In this document: in pieces, positions 8,233 to 16,687 of the stretch
How positions within the stretch are numbered: the first letter of the stretch is position 1
Layout of the letters: each line of letters begins with the position of its first letter
IMG/VR virus record: IMGVR_UViG_3300028284_000016
Span: 1-43,845 of that record
DNA length: 43,845 nucleotides
Origin: a virus
Direction: 5' to 3' (one strand)
Position numbers and translations under genes: made by a program
Notes under the pieces: model-generated
Seen by the model: only the letters and a program-made list of their open reading frames with translations
Database searches by the model: none
Told to the model about the DNA's origin: nothing

Positions 8233-8886
8233 TTAAACTCCAAAGTAAAAGTGTCCATCTGAACCGAAATATATTCCACCGGATACTGGGTTAGGAACGC
8301 TTGATTGAGATGCTATTGTTAGTACACCACTTTTGGATACTTTGAAGACTTCAATAGAAGCCGAGGTTACGTTGAAAGGTTCCGAAGAACCGTTATAATC
8401 TAATGTTAATGACCCAGTAATCTGTAGATCATTAGTTGTACTGTATATTGATCCAGTAGCAGTAAAGATACCAGAGTCTAATAAGTTAGTAATTGCGTTT
8501 GTAAAATGTGCGGAGCCTGTATCTAATGTAATAGCTACTGATCCACTTGTTCCTCCTCCGGTTAATCCAGTTCCTGCTATTACTGCTGTTATATCTCCAC
8601 TTCCAGATACACCGCCTCCTCCAAAGCCGGAAAATTCAGACCATGAAACTGTAGGGGCAAATGTACTAATGTAATTTTGTGGAGTAATAGTAGCTTGGTA
8701 AGTAGAACTAGCACTTTCAACCCAAACTATTTGACCTTCAGATACTCTAGCAAGCGGAATGTCTGCTAATTCGGTATACTGGGCTACTGTATAGAATGCT
8801 CCTTTAATGAACTCTATATCAGCCAGCGCTGTTCCAGATCCGGTAGCGAGGGGTGTTAATTCTAATTTATTTCCAAAAAATGGCAT
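8233..8886 (-). CDS. Tail-fibre-type structural protein (217 aa)
   Basis: A beta-rich protein. The N-terminal ~90 residues (MPFFGNKLELTPLATGSG...) contain a compact domain with GQIVWVESASSTYQATI. A Gly-rich hinge FGGGGVSGSGD follows, then fibre motifs ITAVIAGTGLTGGGTSGSVAITLDTGSAHF and LQITGSLTLDYNG that are also seen in the S74 fibre. The C-terminus VSGGIYFGSDGHFYFGV looks like a small terminal beta cap. It lies 15 bases downstream of the 1251-residue adhesin and is probably a minor fibre or tip protein. Confidence 0.58.
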   Translation of the reverse strand: MPFFGNKLELTPLATGSGTALADIEFIKGAFYTVAQYTELADIPLARVSEGQIVWVESASSTYQATITPQNYISTFAPTVSWSEFSGFGGGGVSGSGDITAVIAGTGLTGGGTSGSVAITLDTGSAHFTNAITNLLDSGIFTATGSIYSTTNDLQITGSLTLDYNGSSEPFNVTSASIEVFKVSKSGVLTIASQSSVPNPVSGGIYFGSDGHFYFGV

Positions 8887-8901
8887 ACTTCTGTTTTATT
8901 T

Positions 8902-11900
8902 TTAAACTGGTGCTGATCCAGATTCTGCTGTTAATCTTGCTTCATATGATAATGAGGTGTTAGTACTTGTTCGTCCTAATACAAACCAATCATCATATCC
9001 TTCATGAGCTGAGCTCAAGGTAATTTTATTTATTTTAGCTCCGTTAATAGTATTAGCAAAACCTCCTGCATCATTTATATTTAATACATAATCTCCATCA
9101 TCTGATCCTCCGAATGAAAATGCTATATCAGTTGGTATACCTGACATATCTGATCCACTAGGGTAAATAAATAATAATTGATCAGCGACTGTTCCTGTTC
9201 CTGAGAAGCTTCCTATATTTTCTATTATTTCAGAAGGAGATGATCCGCTTGCGATTGCTCTTCTAGTCATTACTCCTCCTCCAACTGTAATACTTGAATC
9301 TCCTAGACTTCCATTAATCAACTTATAAATAGGTGAAGAAGTATCTGCTGTTAAAGCAGTAACTTTAGGAGGTGTTTCTGAGTTTGTTGATGCGATTCCC
9401 ATTATGCCATTATAATTAGCATTACCTAGAGTACCGCCACCAGTTCTGGTAGAAGAATAAATGTAAAGTTCACCAAAGTCTGCTGCTCTAACTACCTCTA
9501 GTATATCTGTATCGCTTCCTTGTTTACTAAATGAATCTGTTACAGTTGCAGTAATTGAATACTGACCAGCTATTATGCTTTGATTAGCAACTAAATCCCA
9601 AGAGGAAGAAGCTGCATTTTTTGCTACAGGATTTACTAATCCAGAACCTGCTCCAGATAATTGTAAACTGTAAGGGGTATCTGATTCACTATCTGATATT
9701 GCTATTGTAGCAATCGTAGTACCAGATGTTGCTTGATCTGTATTTAAACCTATTGGTGTTATATTAACTGTAGGAGCAGCATTTTCTGTAACAGTAATAT
9801 TTAAATTACCTGTTCCTGTATTGCCGTATTGATCACCGTAAGTAATAGTAGTATTAATTATATCTCCTGATACAATCGACGAACCACTAATATTTTGAGC
9901 TAAAGAAAGATACCCTTGAGGAGTAACATTTATAACTGGATTGGATGAACTAAATGATTGTACAGTTGCATTTTTATATTTAGGATTATAATTTACTCCT
10001 AAATCTACTCTAGTACCAGAAGGAATACCATTAGGGTTAGTTACAATGTCACTTCCTGCTAAAGCAGATTCTATTATATACGGTGTACCGTTCTGTGTTA
10101 AGGTTCCAGAAGGTGCTTGTAATATATTAATAGAGAATTGATATGCACTGCTTCCATATCCTGTAACATCTGCAACAGAAATATCAAATTGATAAGTACC
10201 TGCTGGTAGATCTTGAGTAGGTTGAATAAGGAATGCATTTCCTGATCTAGTAGATGTAATTAGGGCAGGGTCATAGTTGATAGGAGCTAATACAAAAGAG
10301 TTATAATCAATAGTATCACCTTCTCTATCATTAAATGTAACTGTTGCAATACTATTACCAGGTCTTGCCCCGTTAGTGTTTAAGTTAGAGTTATTTGGGT
10401 TAAAGAATACTATTGGCCCTTGATTATCTGTTACCGATACTGCAAAGTTAGAGGTTGTATGAGTGCCAAAACTATTAGTTGCGGTTACAGTGCCGTTTAT
10501 TGAACTGCCTATTGAATCAGATGATCCTGCTATATCTCTATCAAGGAATAAGTATCCTTGAGAATTAATACTAAAGTCTGCTGCTGACGATGATACATTC
10601 CAGGTTACGCTTTGATTAGAAGTAAACCTAGTAGCATTACTTCCGTAACCTTCTCCATCATCATATACCTTTCCTCCTGCTAATGCAGATTCCAATACAT
10701 AAAATTGAGAACCTCCGGATATAGAAGGTGCTGGATCGTCTGTAATAGGTATAGTTATAGTAGCTGGTAAAGATTCTATGTTATATGCATCTTTTACCTT
10801 TACTTCATATTCGTATTTATTTATTTTATCGCTATTAATAAAGACTCCTGATTTTCTTATTACGTTTCCGCTTGAATTCGATTGGAAAGGATTTTCATGA
10901 GGGTCTAACTGGCCTCCGCCTGTGTAAGTACCTGGGCTTACTAGCACATTATCTAAATAAGCACCGATTTGATTAAATGTAGTAAAGTTTATTGTATCTC
11001 CTTCCGTATCTGAAGCTGATATTGTATCTACTGATGCTCCATTACTAGAGTTTTCTGAGATTGAATTTAATGTCTGGCTAGCAATAGTAGGAGTCTTATT
11101 ATCTAATACTTGTACCTGTATAGTCATAGTATTTATCGCTAAGAAATCATCTCCTGCTTGGTAGTGTTCATCAGATGCTGTAATTGCCATCAAATAGTTA
11201 GTCTTAGTTTCATAATCTAATGAACTAGTTACTTGATCTAACCTAATATAGTTACCTACTTGAGTTAAATTAAAATGTCCTGATGTGTCTTGTTGTAAGC
11301 CTACTGTAATACTATCTGCTTCTGTATCAGAAAGGTATACTCTGTATAAATCGTTAGTAGCTCCGTTTGCTTCTGTTCTTGGTAATGTTACACCATTAAT
11401 CACCATACCGTTTACAGAATCTTTTCTAAATTTAGGAGCAGTATTTCTTATTGATGTAATATATATGTCGGTAGTAGCAGATGAATTAAAAGTATCCACA
11501 ACTTTTACTTCTACTTTATGTGCTAAAGTACCATCACCTCTATCGTCTGTGTTGAATGTACCTGTAGTAGGTATTGAGTTAAGTATTATTTGACCGTTAG
11601 ACTGTATGTTGACTAAATTATCAGTATATGTATCTCCTTTACTAAAAGTTAAAGCTTGTCCTTCAGGATCAGTTGCAGTTAACGTACCTATTAGGTAACT
11701 ACCGTTGTTAGTAAATTCTGGTACTGAGAAATTAGCACTATTAGTAAATGAAGGTCCTGAGTTAGGATAAAATACAGCGTCGAGAAATTCAGTTACTGTT
11801 GATGTCCCTGGATTTACGCTGTCTGTGAATAAAGCTCCTAATTTATCGTTAGATATAATTCTAGATCCGTCAAACGAAGTACTTCCTCCTCCAGAACTTG

Positions 11901-12657
11901 TTATATTTAATATTCTATAATCGAATGATGCAGAATCTAGGGTGTTAGATGCTGTATATGCATTTAATGCGCTAATATCTGTAGGCGTAAAACTAGAACT
12001 AGGAATAGTAATTGTATTCCCACTAGAAATAGTTAATTGATCGCCAACTATAGATATAGTTTGTGAATCTGTTTCAGATGTTAGGTAAGATCCTGTAGCT
12101 GCTTCTAAATCATCTAATCTAGAGTCTAATGCTGTTTCTAAGTTAACTAATTGCTGGTCAGTAGCAAATGCTGCATCTAATGACGATGAAAAACCCTGTA
12201 GTGCAGAGATATCTGTTGCAATAGATGAAGATGCATTAGTAAATGAGCCGGATATATCTGTAGCTAGTTGTGCTGATGATGATATTAGTGTTGGCTTGTT
12301 TGTAATGTTATCAAAGTCGGTAGATATACTACTTATTGAACTAGCTAAGGATGAGGATAGGGATGTTACGGATGCTTCTGTTGCTAAAGAACTACCGTCT
12401 AATACTAGGTTTCCATCAATAGCTACTGATCCTGTAAAGCTATGAATATCGTCTGCTGTGTTACCGAACTTAGAAGATCCGCTTTCAAATAAAATGGATG
12501 CAGAAATTACCTCAGAATGGTATGCCTGCGCTGAGACAACACCATCTACAGTTAAATTACCTGTAATAGTCTGAGATCCTGATAGATTTAATGACCCTGT
12601 TAAGTAACCGGAGTCCTCTAAATTAGGATTTATCTGTTTCCACTGTATTAATGCCAT
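8902..12657 (-). CDS. Giant tail adhesin with cadherin-like repeats (1251 aa)
   Basis: The N-terminus MALIQWKQINPNLEDSGYLTG carries a divergent W-K anchor followed by fibre strands (SGSQTITGNLTVDG) and a coiled-coil-like region (~90-200). From ~300 to ~1070 at least five cadherin-like/BIG-type modules contain the calcium-type signature T-[AL]-x-D-x-E-[GS]-D/Q (for example TATDPEGQALTF, ISASDTEGDTINF, ATVTFNDREGDTIDY). They alternate with a second module type holding the near-identical words VLESALAGGKV and IIESALAGSDI. The C-terminal ~180 residues (FGELYIYSSTRTGGGT...) form a distinct end domain. It probably forms a long host-binding fibre. Its start abuts the stop of the gp15-like gene. Confidence 0.75.
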   Translation of the reverse strand: MALIQWKQINPNLEDSGYLTGSLNLSGSQTITGNLTVDGVVSAQAYHSEVISASILFESGSSKFGNTADDIHSFTGSVAIDGNLVLDGSSLATEASVTSLSSSLASSISSISTDFDNITNKPTLISSSAQLATDISGSFTNASSSIATDISALQGFSSSLDAAFATDQQLVNLETALDSRLDDLEAATGSYLTSETDSQTISIVGDQLTISSGNTITIPSSSFTPTDISALNAYTASNTLDSASFDYRILNITSSGGGSTSFDGSRIISNDKLGALFTDSVNPGTSTVTEFLDAVFYPNSGPSFTNSANFSVPEFTNNGSYLIGTLTATDPEGQALTFSKGDTYTDNLVNIQSNGQIILNSIPTTGTFNTDDRGDGTLAHKVEVKVVDTFNSSATTDIYITSIRNTAPKFRKDSVNGMVINGVTLPRTEANGATNDLYRVYLSDTEADSITVGLQQDTSGHFNLTQVGNYIRLDQVTSSLDYETKTNYLMAITASDEHYQAGDDFLAINTMTIQVQVLDNKTPTIASQTLNSISENSSNGASVDTISASDTEGDTINFTTFNQIGAYLDNVLVSPGTYTGGGQLDPHENPFQSNSSGNVIRKSGVFINSDKINKYEYEVKVKDAYNIESLPATITIPITDDPAPSISGGSQFYVLESALAGGKVYDDGEGYGSNATRFTSNQSVTWNVSSSAADFSINSQGYLFLDRDIAGSSDSIGSSINGTVTATNSFGTHTTSNFAVSVTDNQGPIVFFNPNNSNLNTNGARPGNSIATVTFNDREGDTIDYNSFVLAPINYDPALITSTRSGNAFLIQPTQDLPAGTYQFDISVADVTGYGSSAYQFSINILQAPSGTLTQNGTPYIIESALAGSDIVTNPNGIPSGTRVDLGVNYNPKYKNATVQSFSSSNPVINVTPQGYLSLAQNISGSSIVSGDIINTTITYGDQYGNTGTGNLNITVTENAAPTVNITPIGLNTDQATSGTTIATIAISDSESDTPYSLQLSGAGSGLVNPVAKNAASSSWDLVANQSIIAGQYSITATVTDSFSKQGSDTDILEVVRAADFGELYIYSSTRTGGGTLGNANYNGIMGIASTNSETPPKVTALTADTSSPIYKLINGSLGDSSITVGGGVMTRRAIASGSSPSEIIENIGSFSGTGTVADQLLFIYPSGSDMSGIPTDIAFSFGGSDDGDYVLNINDAGGFANTINGAKINKITLSSAHEGYDDWFVLGRTSTNTSLSYEARLTAESGSAPV

Positions 12658-13911
12658 TTACGATGTAAATTTACCGGATACGGAGTATTCATCAGATGTC
12701 GATGGTTCGTACCCTAATCCGCTGTTAAATGTAATTACTATATCACTGCCTGCTTGTAGTACTGATGTGATTGCATCACTTTCTACAATAAGACCGTTTA
12801 TAAATATCTTAAAATTAGCTACTTCCAAGGCTGGAAAGCCAGCTGGTGGTATTGCTATAGTAACCCCTTGCATAGTTACGGTTAAATTAGGACTGTCTAC
12901 TACAACAGTCTTGTTGTTACTGGTAAAGATCCTCTCTAGAGTAACATATTCTTTTTGTTCTGCTGTCATTGATTCTTCAATTGTTGTTATACTTAGTGAC
13001 TGTCCGGCTCTATCATAGAACTTAGTGCCTGTTTGACCGCTTTTTTGATTAGCTTGTTTAATTCTGTCTATATTTCCCATATCAGATACTGTTTCTAATC
13101 CAAATTGTACTTTAGACTTAGAAAAGAACTTTGTACTCCCTTGAAGTGCTGTATTAATAGCATCTGGTATGATATGTCCTAACAAAGCTATTGTAAAGCT
13201 TGTTTTAATTGTTCTGTCTTGTCCTTGTACTAGTTCTGTTGTTGTTTGGTAGTCTTTTATTGTTGCTCTAAAGTTAAATTTGTTTGGATCTCCCCAATAC
13301 GAATCAGAAGCATAGTTTATAGCTTCTATTATCTTATTCATTTGCTCTATATAAGATGTAAACACTATACATGAGTAAGTAAGGTTAACAAAGTCAGGAA
13401 CTACCACTCCTTGGTACTCTTTTGTCTGCTCTCTGTTGTTTAAAAGTGAGAATCGACTATATTGGTTAAGTTTAGAGTATTTCTTTTCAAATATCCCAAA
13501 ATTATTAGGGTTATTAGCGTCCATCTTATTAGATAGGTTCCTATTCTTCTCTAAACTGTCTCTTTTTAACATTAATAGAGGAGTTAACACTTTACCGTTC
13601 TTATCTCTATAGTATCCGTCTTTCTGTACCGATTTCCATCTTTCAGGTGAACCATATAGTATGGGAACCTTCTTTTGTAAGCTATTTTGAACTACTGAGA
13701 GTTTTATTACGTTTTCAAAGTAGTAAAATATAGCCTCATCTATGTCTCTTATGCCAATACTAAACTTAGCTGTATCATCAGCTTTAACAGTACGCTGTAA
13801 TTCACGTTTCTTTCTATTAGTAGCGAAAGACTGTGAACCTTTTATTAAAGGGTCTACTGTCTCCTCTGATAGTTGTTGCTGTGACTTAGGTGTTGGTTTA
13901 TTAACGGCCAT
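12658..13911 (-). CDS. Tail sheath stabiliser/completion protein, T4 gp15-like
   Basis: A 417-residue protein, longer than T4 gp15 (272). The core order matches gp15: an N-terminal helix, then VPILYGSPERWK (compare the gp15 VPITYASKEHF region), a hydrophobic PLLMLKRDSLE segment, then DFVNLTYSCIVFTSYIEQMNKIIEAI, KFNFRATIKDYQTTTELVQGQDRTIKTSFTIALLGHIIPDAI. The C-terminal ~100 residues are an extra domain. In T4 gp15 caps the tail tube/sheath and joins it to the neck. Gene order here (gp13-like, small protein, gp14-like, this gene) is the T4 13-14-15 order, which strengthens the call. It overlaps the gp14-like gene by 11 bases. Confidence 0.66.
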   Translation of the reverse strand: MAVNKPTPKSQQQLSEETVDPLIKGSQSFATNRKKRELQRTVKADDTAKFSIGIRDIDEAIFYYFENVIKLSVVQNSLQKKVPILYGSPERWKSVQKDGYYRDKNGKVLTPLLMLKRDSLEKNRNLSNKMDANNPNNFGIFEKKYSKLNQYSRFSLLNNREQTKEYQGVVVPDFVNLTYSCIVFTSYIEQMNKIIEAINYASDSYWGDPNKFNFRATIKDYQTTTELVQGQDRTIKTSFTIALLGHIIPDAINTALQGSTKFFSKSKVQFGLETVSDMGNIDRIKQANQKSGQTGTKFYDRAGQSLSITTIEESMTAEQKEYVTLERIFTSNNKTVVVDSPNLTVTMQGVTIAIPPAGFPALEVANFKIFINGLIVESDAITSVLQAGSDIVITFNSGLGYEPSTSDEYSVSGKFTS

Positions 13912-14389
13912 AATACTCTATTCCTGTTGCTTCTCTTCTTGTTAAGTGACAATCTACTATAATAGATACAGAAGAACCAAAGTTCTGTCCATAATCAGTT
14001 AAGTTGTAGCTCTTATCTCTACCTAAGAATAGTTGGTTCTCTCCTACTTTATCTACTTGGTAGTAATCTTCTGACCATACCACTATATCCCCTACCTCAG
14101 GTACGGTCTGTATATCTTCTAAGTCTCTTCTAAGGAAAGCAAAGGATACATCTCTACCTAAATCAGGTCCAAACTCATCTACCGTTACTACTTGATCTCC
14201 TCTTGTAATTAAACAGTTGAGTTTAGTAGGTTCTAAGTAGGTCTTATCTAAAGCTTCACCGTAGATGTTAGCTTCTGTATCATCTAATGATATTTTATAG
14301 TATAGAATCTCTTGTTCAACGACATCGCTTAATAGTTCCCTATTAATTCCCACTAGTAAATCAAAATCTCTATTACTTCCGAATATCAT
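13901..14389 (-). CDS. Neck / head-completion protein, T4 gp14-like
   Basis: A 162-residue protein with the pattern of gp14-type neck proteins: a central GRDVSFAFLRRDLED followed by VPEVGDIVVWSEDYYQVDKVGENQLFLGRDKSYNL, then a C-terminal strand SVSIIVDCHLTRRE. It is shorter than T4 gp14 (256). The start overlaps the 99-residue gene by four bases (ATGA) and its own 3' end overlaps the gp15-like gene by 11 bases, placing it inside a tight neck operon. An alternative is a generic head-tail connector of the same fold. The call rests on motif spacing and gene order. Confidence 0.58.
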   Translation of the reverse strand: MIFGSNRDFDLLVGINRELLSDVVEQEILYYKISLDDTEANIYGEALDKTYLEPTKLNCLITRGDQVVTVDEFGPDLGRDVSFAFLRRDLEDIQTVPEVGDIVVWSEDYYQVDKVGENQLFLGRDKSYNLTDYGQNFGSSVSIIVDCHLTRREATGIEYYGR

Positions 14390-14685
14390 TTCTCTTCTAT
14401 TGTCTGTTCCCCTACCTCTACTGAGATTATATTAGTGTATTTCTTAGTAGCATTGTCTCTAAACGATGTGTATGCTTCTATTCCTTCTTTTTGACTAATT
14501 AACTTAACTTTATATGTAGCTATATTAGCTTCTTGGTCTTGATTAGCTACAGTTACTGTTGTAACGCCCGGTAATGCTCTTAAAGCATCGTCATAGCCTT
14601 CAGCTCCCTCTTCACCGTAGGTTACTTTAACCATTGCTTCAAAGGTCCTGTAATTTATCTCTAATATTAAATCTATTAACTTCAT
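14386..14685 (-). CDS. Small conserved neck-cassette protein with capsid-targeting-like N-terminus
   Basis: A 99-residue protein. The start MKLIDLILEIN has the M-K-L-x-x-[IL]-I-L-E pattern found on several unrelated proteins in this window and ends in the (I/L)-x-E prohead-protease consensus at E9. The rest alternates strand and helix (LPGVTTVTVANQDQEA, ATYKVKLISQKEG, IISVEVGE) and looks like a small ferredoxin-like domain. It sits between the gp13- and gp14-like genes, overlapping the former by one base and the latter by four. T4 has no gene at this place. It may be a head-vertex or neck accessory protein; the function is not known. Confidence 0.6.
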   Translation of the reverse strand: MKLIDLILEINYRTFEAMVKVTYGEEGAEGYDDALRALPGVTTVTVANQDQEANIATYKVKLISQKEGIEAYTSFRDNATKKYTNIISVEVGEQTIEEK

Positions 14686-15884
14686 TAACCTATATAGATT
14701 AAATTTGGGACGCCTGTAAGTGCGTCATTTATGTACTTTGTCTGAGTAGCTTGCATTTCTAATTGATTACTTAATGAAGCTGTCTGTAATATCTGTTTTA
14801 AGTCTTCTATTAATGTAGACTTTTCTGTTCTTGCATCTGCTAACAAGTCTGCTTGATTTAAAGTTGCTTCTGAGCCTGGTACTGGTACTGTTTGGTACTT
14901 TCCTCTTACATAAGCTAGTGTTTCCTTGCTTACTGCTGCTGCATACTTATATATCCACTGTCTTCCTATAGAATTAATGTCAGCATATACTGGGTTTTCA
15001 GTTGGAACGTTAGACATGTTAGTGACTATATTAGAACCTCCTTGACTACCGCCAACTCCACCTGAAGCATCTGCTGATGCAGATACGTTTAATCCATCGT
15101 CAACATATCTCTTCTCTTCCTCTAGATAGTATTCGAATCTTAGTTTTCCTGCTGCTTTTGGTATAGGAAATATCTTTAATTTGTTATTTACTATTTCAAA
15201 CGTAAAAGCTGACTTCCTAACTGCATCATTAAACTCAATACCCTGTGTTTTAAGTAAATCAAAAGAAACCGGCATCAACATAAAGTTAATTCCCGGACTA
15301 AACTTACCAAAGTCAAAAGTATCCATCAGTCCCTGTGCAGAAGTACCAGAACCTGCAAAAGGATCAAAATACCTTGTTATTGCTGGTGGTGCTTCATAGA
15401 ATACTCTTCTTATATCAGCAACTCCACTGTTAGGCAGTGTATTAACGAATGCCTGTAAGTCATAATCTTGTTGTCCTGCTACTAAAGGTAATGAACCTGT
15501 GTACATTGTAGTGGTACCCCCAACTCCAGCTTCCATTCCATACATTTTAGACGTTCTAATCATCTCATTTAAGGATGGACGAATTAAAGTAGTATTAACA
15601 GCACTTGCTGTAGAACCTCCAGATAGAGATCCGAAATTTTGTGATGCTAAGCTTTGGAATACCTCTGCTCCATACGCTGTTACTGCTTCTTCGAATGCTG
15701 CAAAAAAGTTTCCACATTCTAACTCTACATCCATCATAGGGTAACCTAACTTCTTAGCACAGAATGTTGCTACTTTAGGAGCTTCTGCTTGAAATACAAG
15801 ATCACTGTCGTAAAATCCAAAAGGAGTTGGGTTAGATGCTTCGTCAAACGTGCATGAGCCGTTCCATATTGATACTGCTGCCAT
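14685..15884 (-). CDS. Neck / portal-adaptor protein, T4 gp13-like
   Basis: A 399-residue protein. Residues ~25-75 have the typical connector pattern VATFCAKKLGYPMMDVELECGNFFAAFEEAVTAYG (helix, L-G-x-P, V-E-L, then an amphipathic helix), as in gp13 and other ring-forming neck proteins. The middle contains the beta-rich QDYDLQAFVNTL and VNNKLKIFPIPKAAGKLRFEYYLEEE, and the end is helical (KSTLIEDLKQILQTASLSNQLEMQATQ). It lies between phoH and the gp14/gp15-like genes. A CTATTTAT element is 25 bases upstream of the ATG, so the neck operon probably starts here. Confidence 0.66.
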   Translation of the reverse strand: MAAVSIWNGSCTFDEASNPTPFGFYDSDLVFQAEAPKVATFCAKKLGYPMMDVELECGNFFAAFEEAVTAYGAEVFQSLASQNFGSLSGGSTASAVNTTLIRPSLNEMIRTSKMYGMEAGVGGTTTMYTGSLPLVAGQQDYDLQAFVNTLPNSGVADIRRVFYEAPPAITRYFDPFAGSGTSAQGLMDTFDFGKFSPGINFMLMPVSFDLLKTQGIEFNDAVRKSAFTFEIVNNKLKIFPIPKAAGKLRFEYYLEEEKRYVDDGLNVSASADASGGVGGSQGGSNIVTNMSNVPTENPVYADINSIGRQWIYKYAAAVSKETLAYVRGKYQTVPVPGSEATLNQADLLADARTEKSTLIEDLKQILQTASLSNQLEMQATQTKYINDALTGVPNLIYIG

Positions 15885-15901
15885 ATATGAATAGTTTACT
15901 T

Positions 15902-15909
15902 ATAAATAG
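15902..15909 (-). promoter_or_regulatory. CTATTTAT-family element, neck operon
   Basis: The coding strand reads CACTATTTATAAGTAAAC, exactly 25 bases before the ATG of the gp13-like gene, in the 28-base gap after phoH. Confidence 0.48.
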
Positions 15910-15912
15910 TGG

Positions 15913-16599
15913 TTAATCTCTGAAGGTATTATAAACCCTAAGTACTGGTGCTACTATTTCATGTCTGTGATTAGTTTCTAAAGAAGCTGTTTTAAATCCT
16001 TCTACGTTTTCTTCTATCCTACTAAGGAAAGAAAATCCAGTTTCACGTTTATCTTTGAGGTCTATTTGAGCCATATCTCCACAGATCACCATTTTAGATC
16101 CTTTACCAAGCCTTCCTATAACTGTCTCCATTTGATTATGAGTTACATTTTGTGCTTCATCTACTATTACAAATGAATTTAAAAAGGTTCTTCCTCTTAA
16201 AAAAGCAAAAGGAACTATCTCTATAATTCCATCATCAAGAAGTTTTTGAATCTTTTCCTTATTATATAGCATATGTAGATTATGATATATTGGTGCTAAC
16301 CAAGGGTCCATTTTTTCTCTTATATCTCCTGGTAAAAAGCCTATATCTTCTTTAGACACAGTCGGTCTTGTTATAATAACCTTCTCTACTTGCTTTGTAA
16401 ATAGCATATCTAATGCTACTTGGGTTGCTACGAGAGTTTTACCTGATCCAGCCATTCCTTTGACGACTGTTATAGGTGATTCTATTATTTTAGCTTTCGC
16501 TAATTTTTGTTCATCATTTAGTTGAACGTTAAACTTAATCGGTCTTTTGGGTCTTCTCTTTTGTGAAAACACCTCATCGGTGTGATGCTTTGAAGGCAT
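15913..16599 (-). CDS. phoH: PhoH-like ATPase
   Basis: A 228-residue P-loop protein with Walker A GMAGSGKT (48-55), Walker B VIVDEAQN (145-151), the sensor-like VICGDMAQIDL and the arginine-finger region ETNHRHEIV, all typical of the PhoH-like domain. PhoH genes are common in marine phages; the family has ATPase and possibly RNA/DNA-unwinding activity, but its role in infection is unsettled. A basic N-terminal stretch (residues 13-21, QKRRPKRPI) may bind nucleic acid. The gene sits between the capsid and neck genes with its own CTATTTAT element 35 bases upstream and follows the capsid terminator, so it can be expressed separately from the capsid operon. Confidence 0.92.
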   Translation of the reverse strand: MPSKHHTDEVFSQKRRPKRPIKFNVQLNDEQKLAKAKIIESPITVVKGMAGSGKTLVATQVALDMLFTKQVEKVIITRPTVSKEDIGFLPGDIREKMDPWLAPIYHNLHMLYNKEKIQKLLDDGIIEIVPFAFLRGRTFLNSFVIVDEAQNVTHNQMETVIGRLGKGSKMVICGDMAQIDLKDKRETGFSFLSRIEENVEGFKTASLETNHRHEIVAPVLRVYNTFRD

Positions 16600-16626
16600 A
16601 TATAATAACGTTTTTAGTTTGTTATA

Positions 16627-16634
16627 ATAAATAG
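16627..16634 (-). promoter_or_regulatory. CTATTTAT-family element, phoH
   Basis: The coding strand reads TCCTATTTATTATAACA, 35 bases upstream of the phoH ATG and immediately downstream of the capsid-gene terminator. Confidence 0.48.
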
Positions 16635-16640
16635 GACATA

Positions 16641-16663
16641 AAAAAAGAGGCCCGAAGGCCTCT
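16641..16663 (-). terminator. Strong terminator after the major capsid gene
   Basis: The coding strand reads GAGGCC-TTCG-GGCCTC followed by seven T. It is a 6-bp (7 with the flanking pair) GC stem capped by a stable TTCG tetraloop, 25 bases after the capsid stop. This is a textbook intrinsic terminator. Confidence 0.92.
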
Positions 16664-16687
16664 CTTAATATTAAATCTAAAGTTAGA

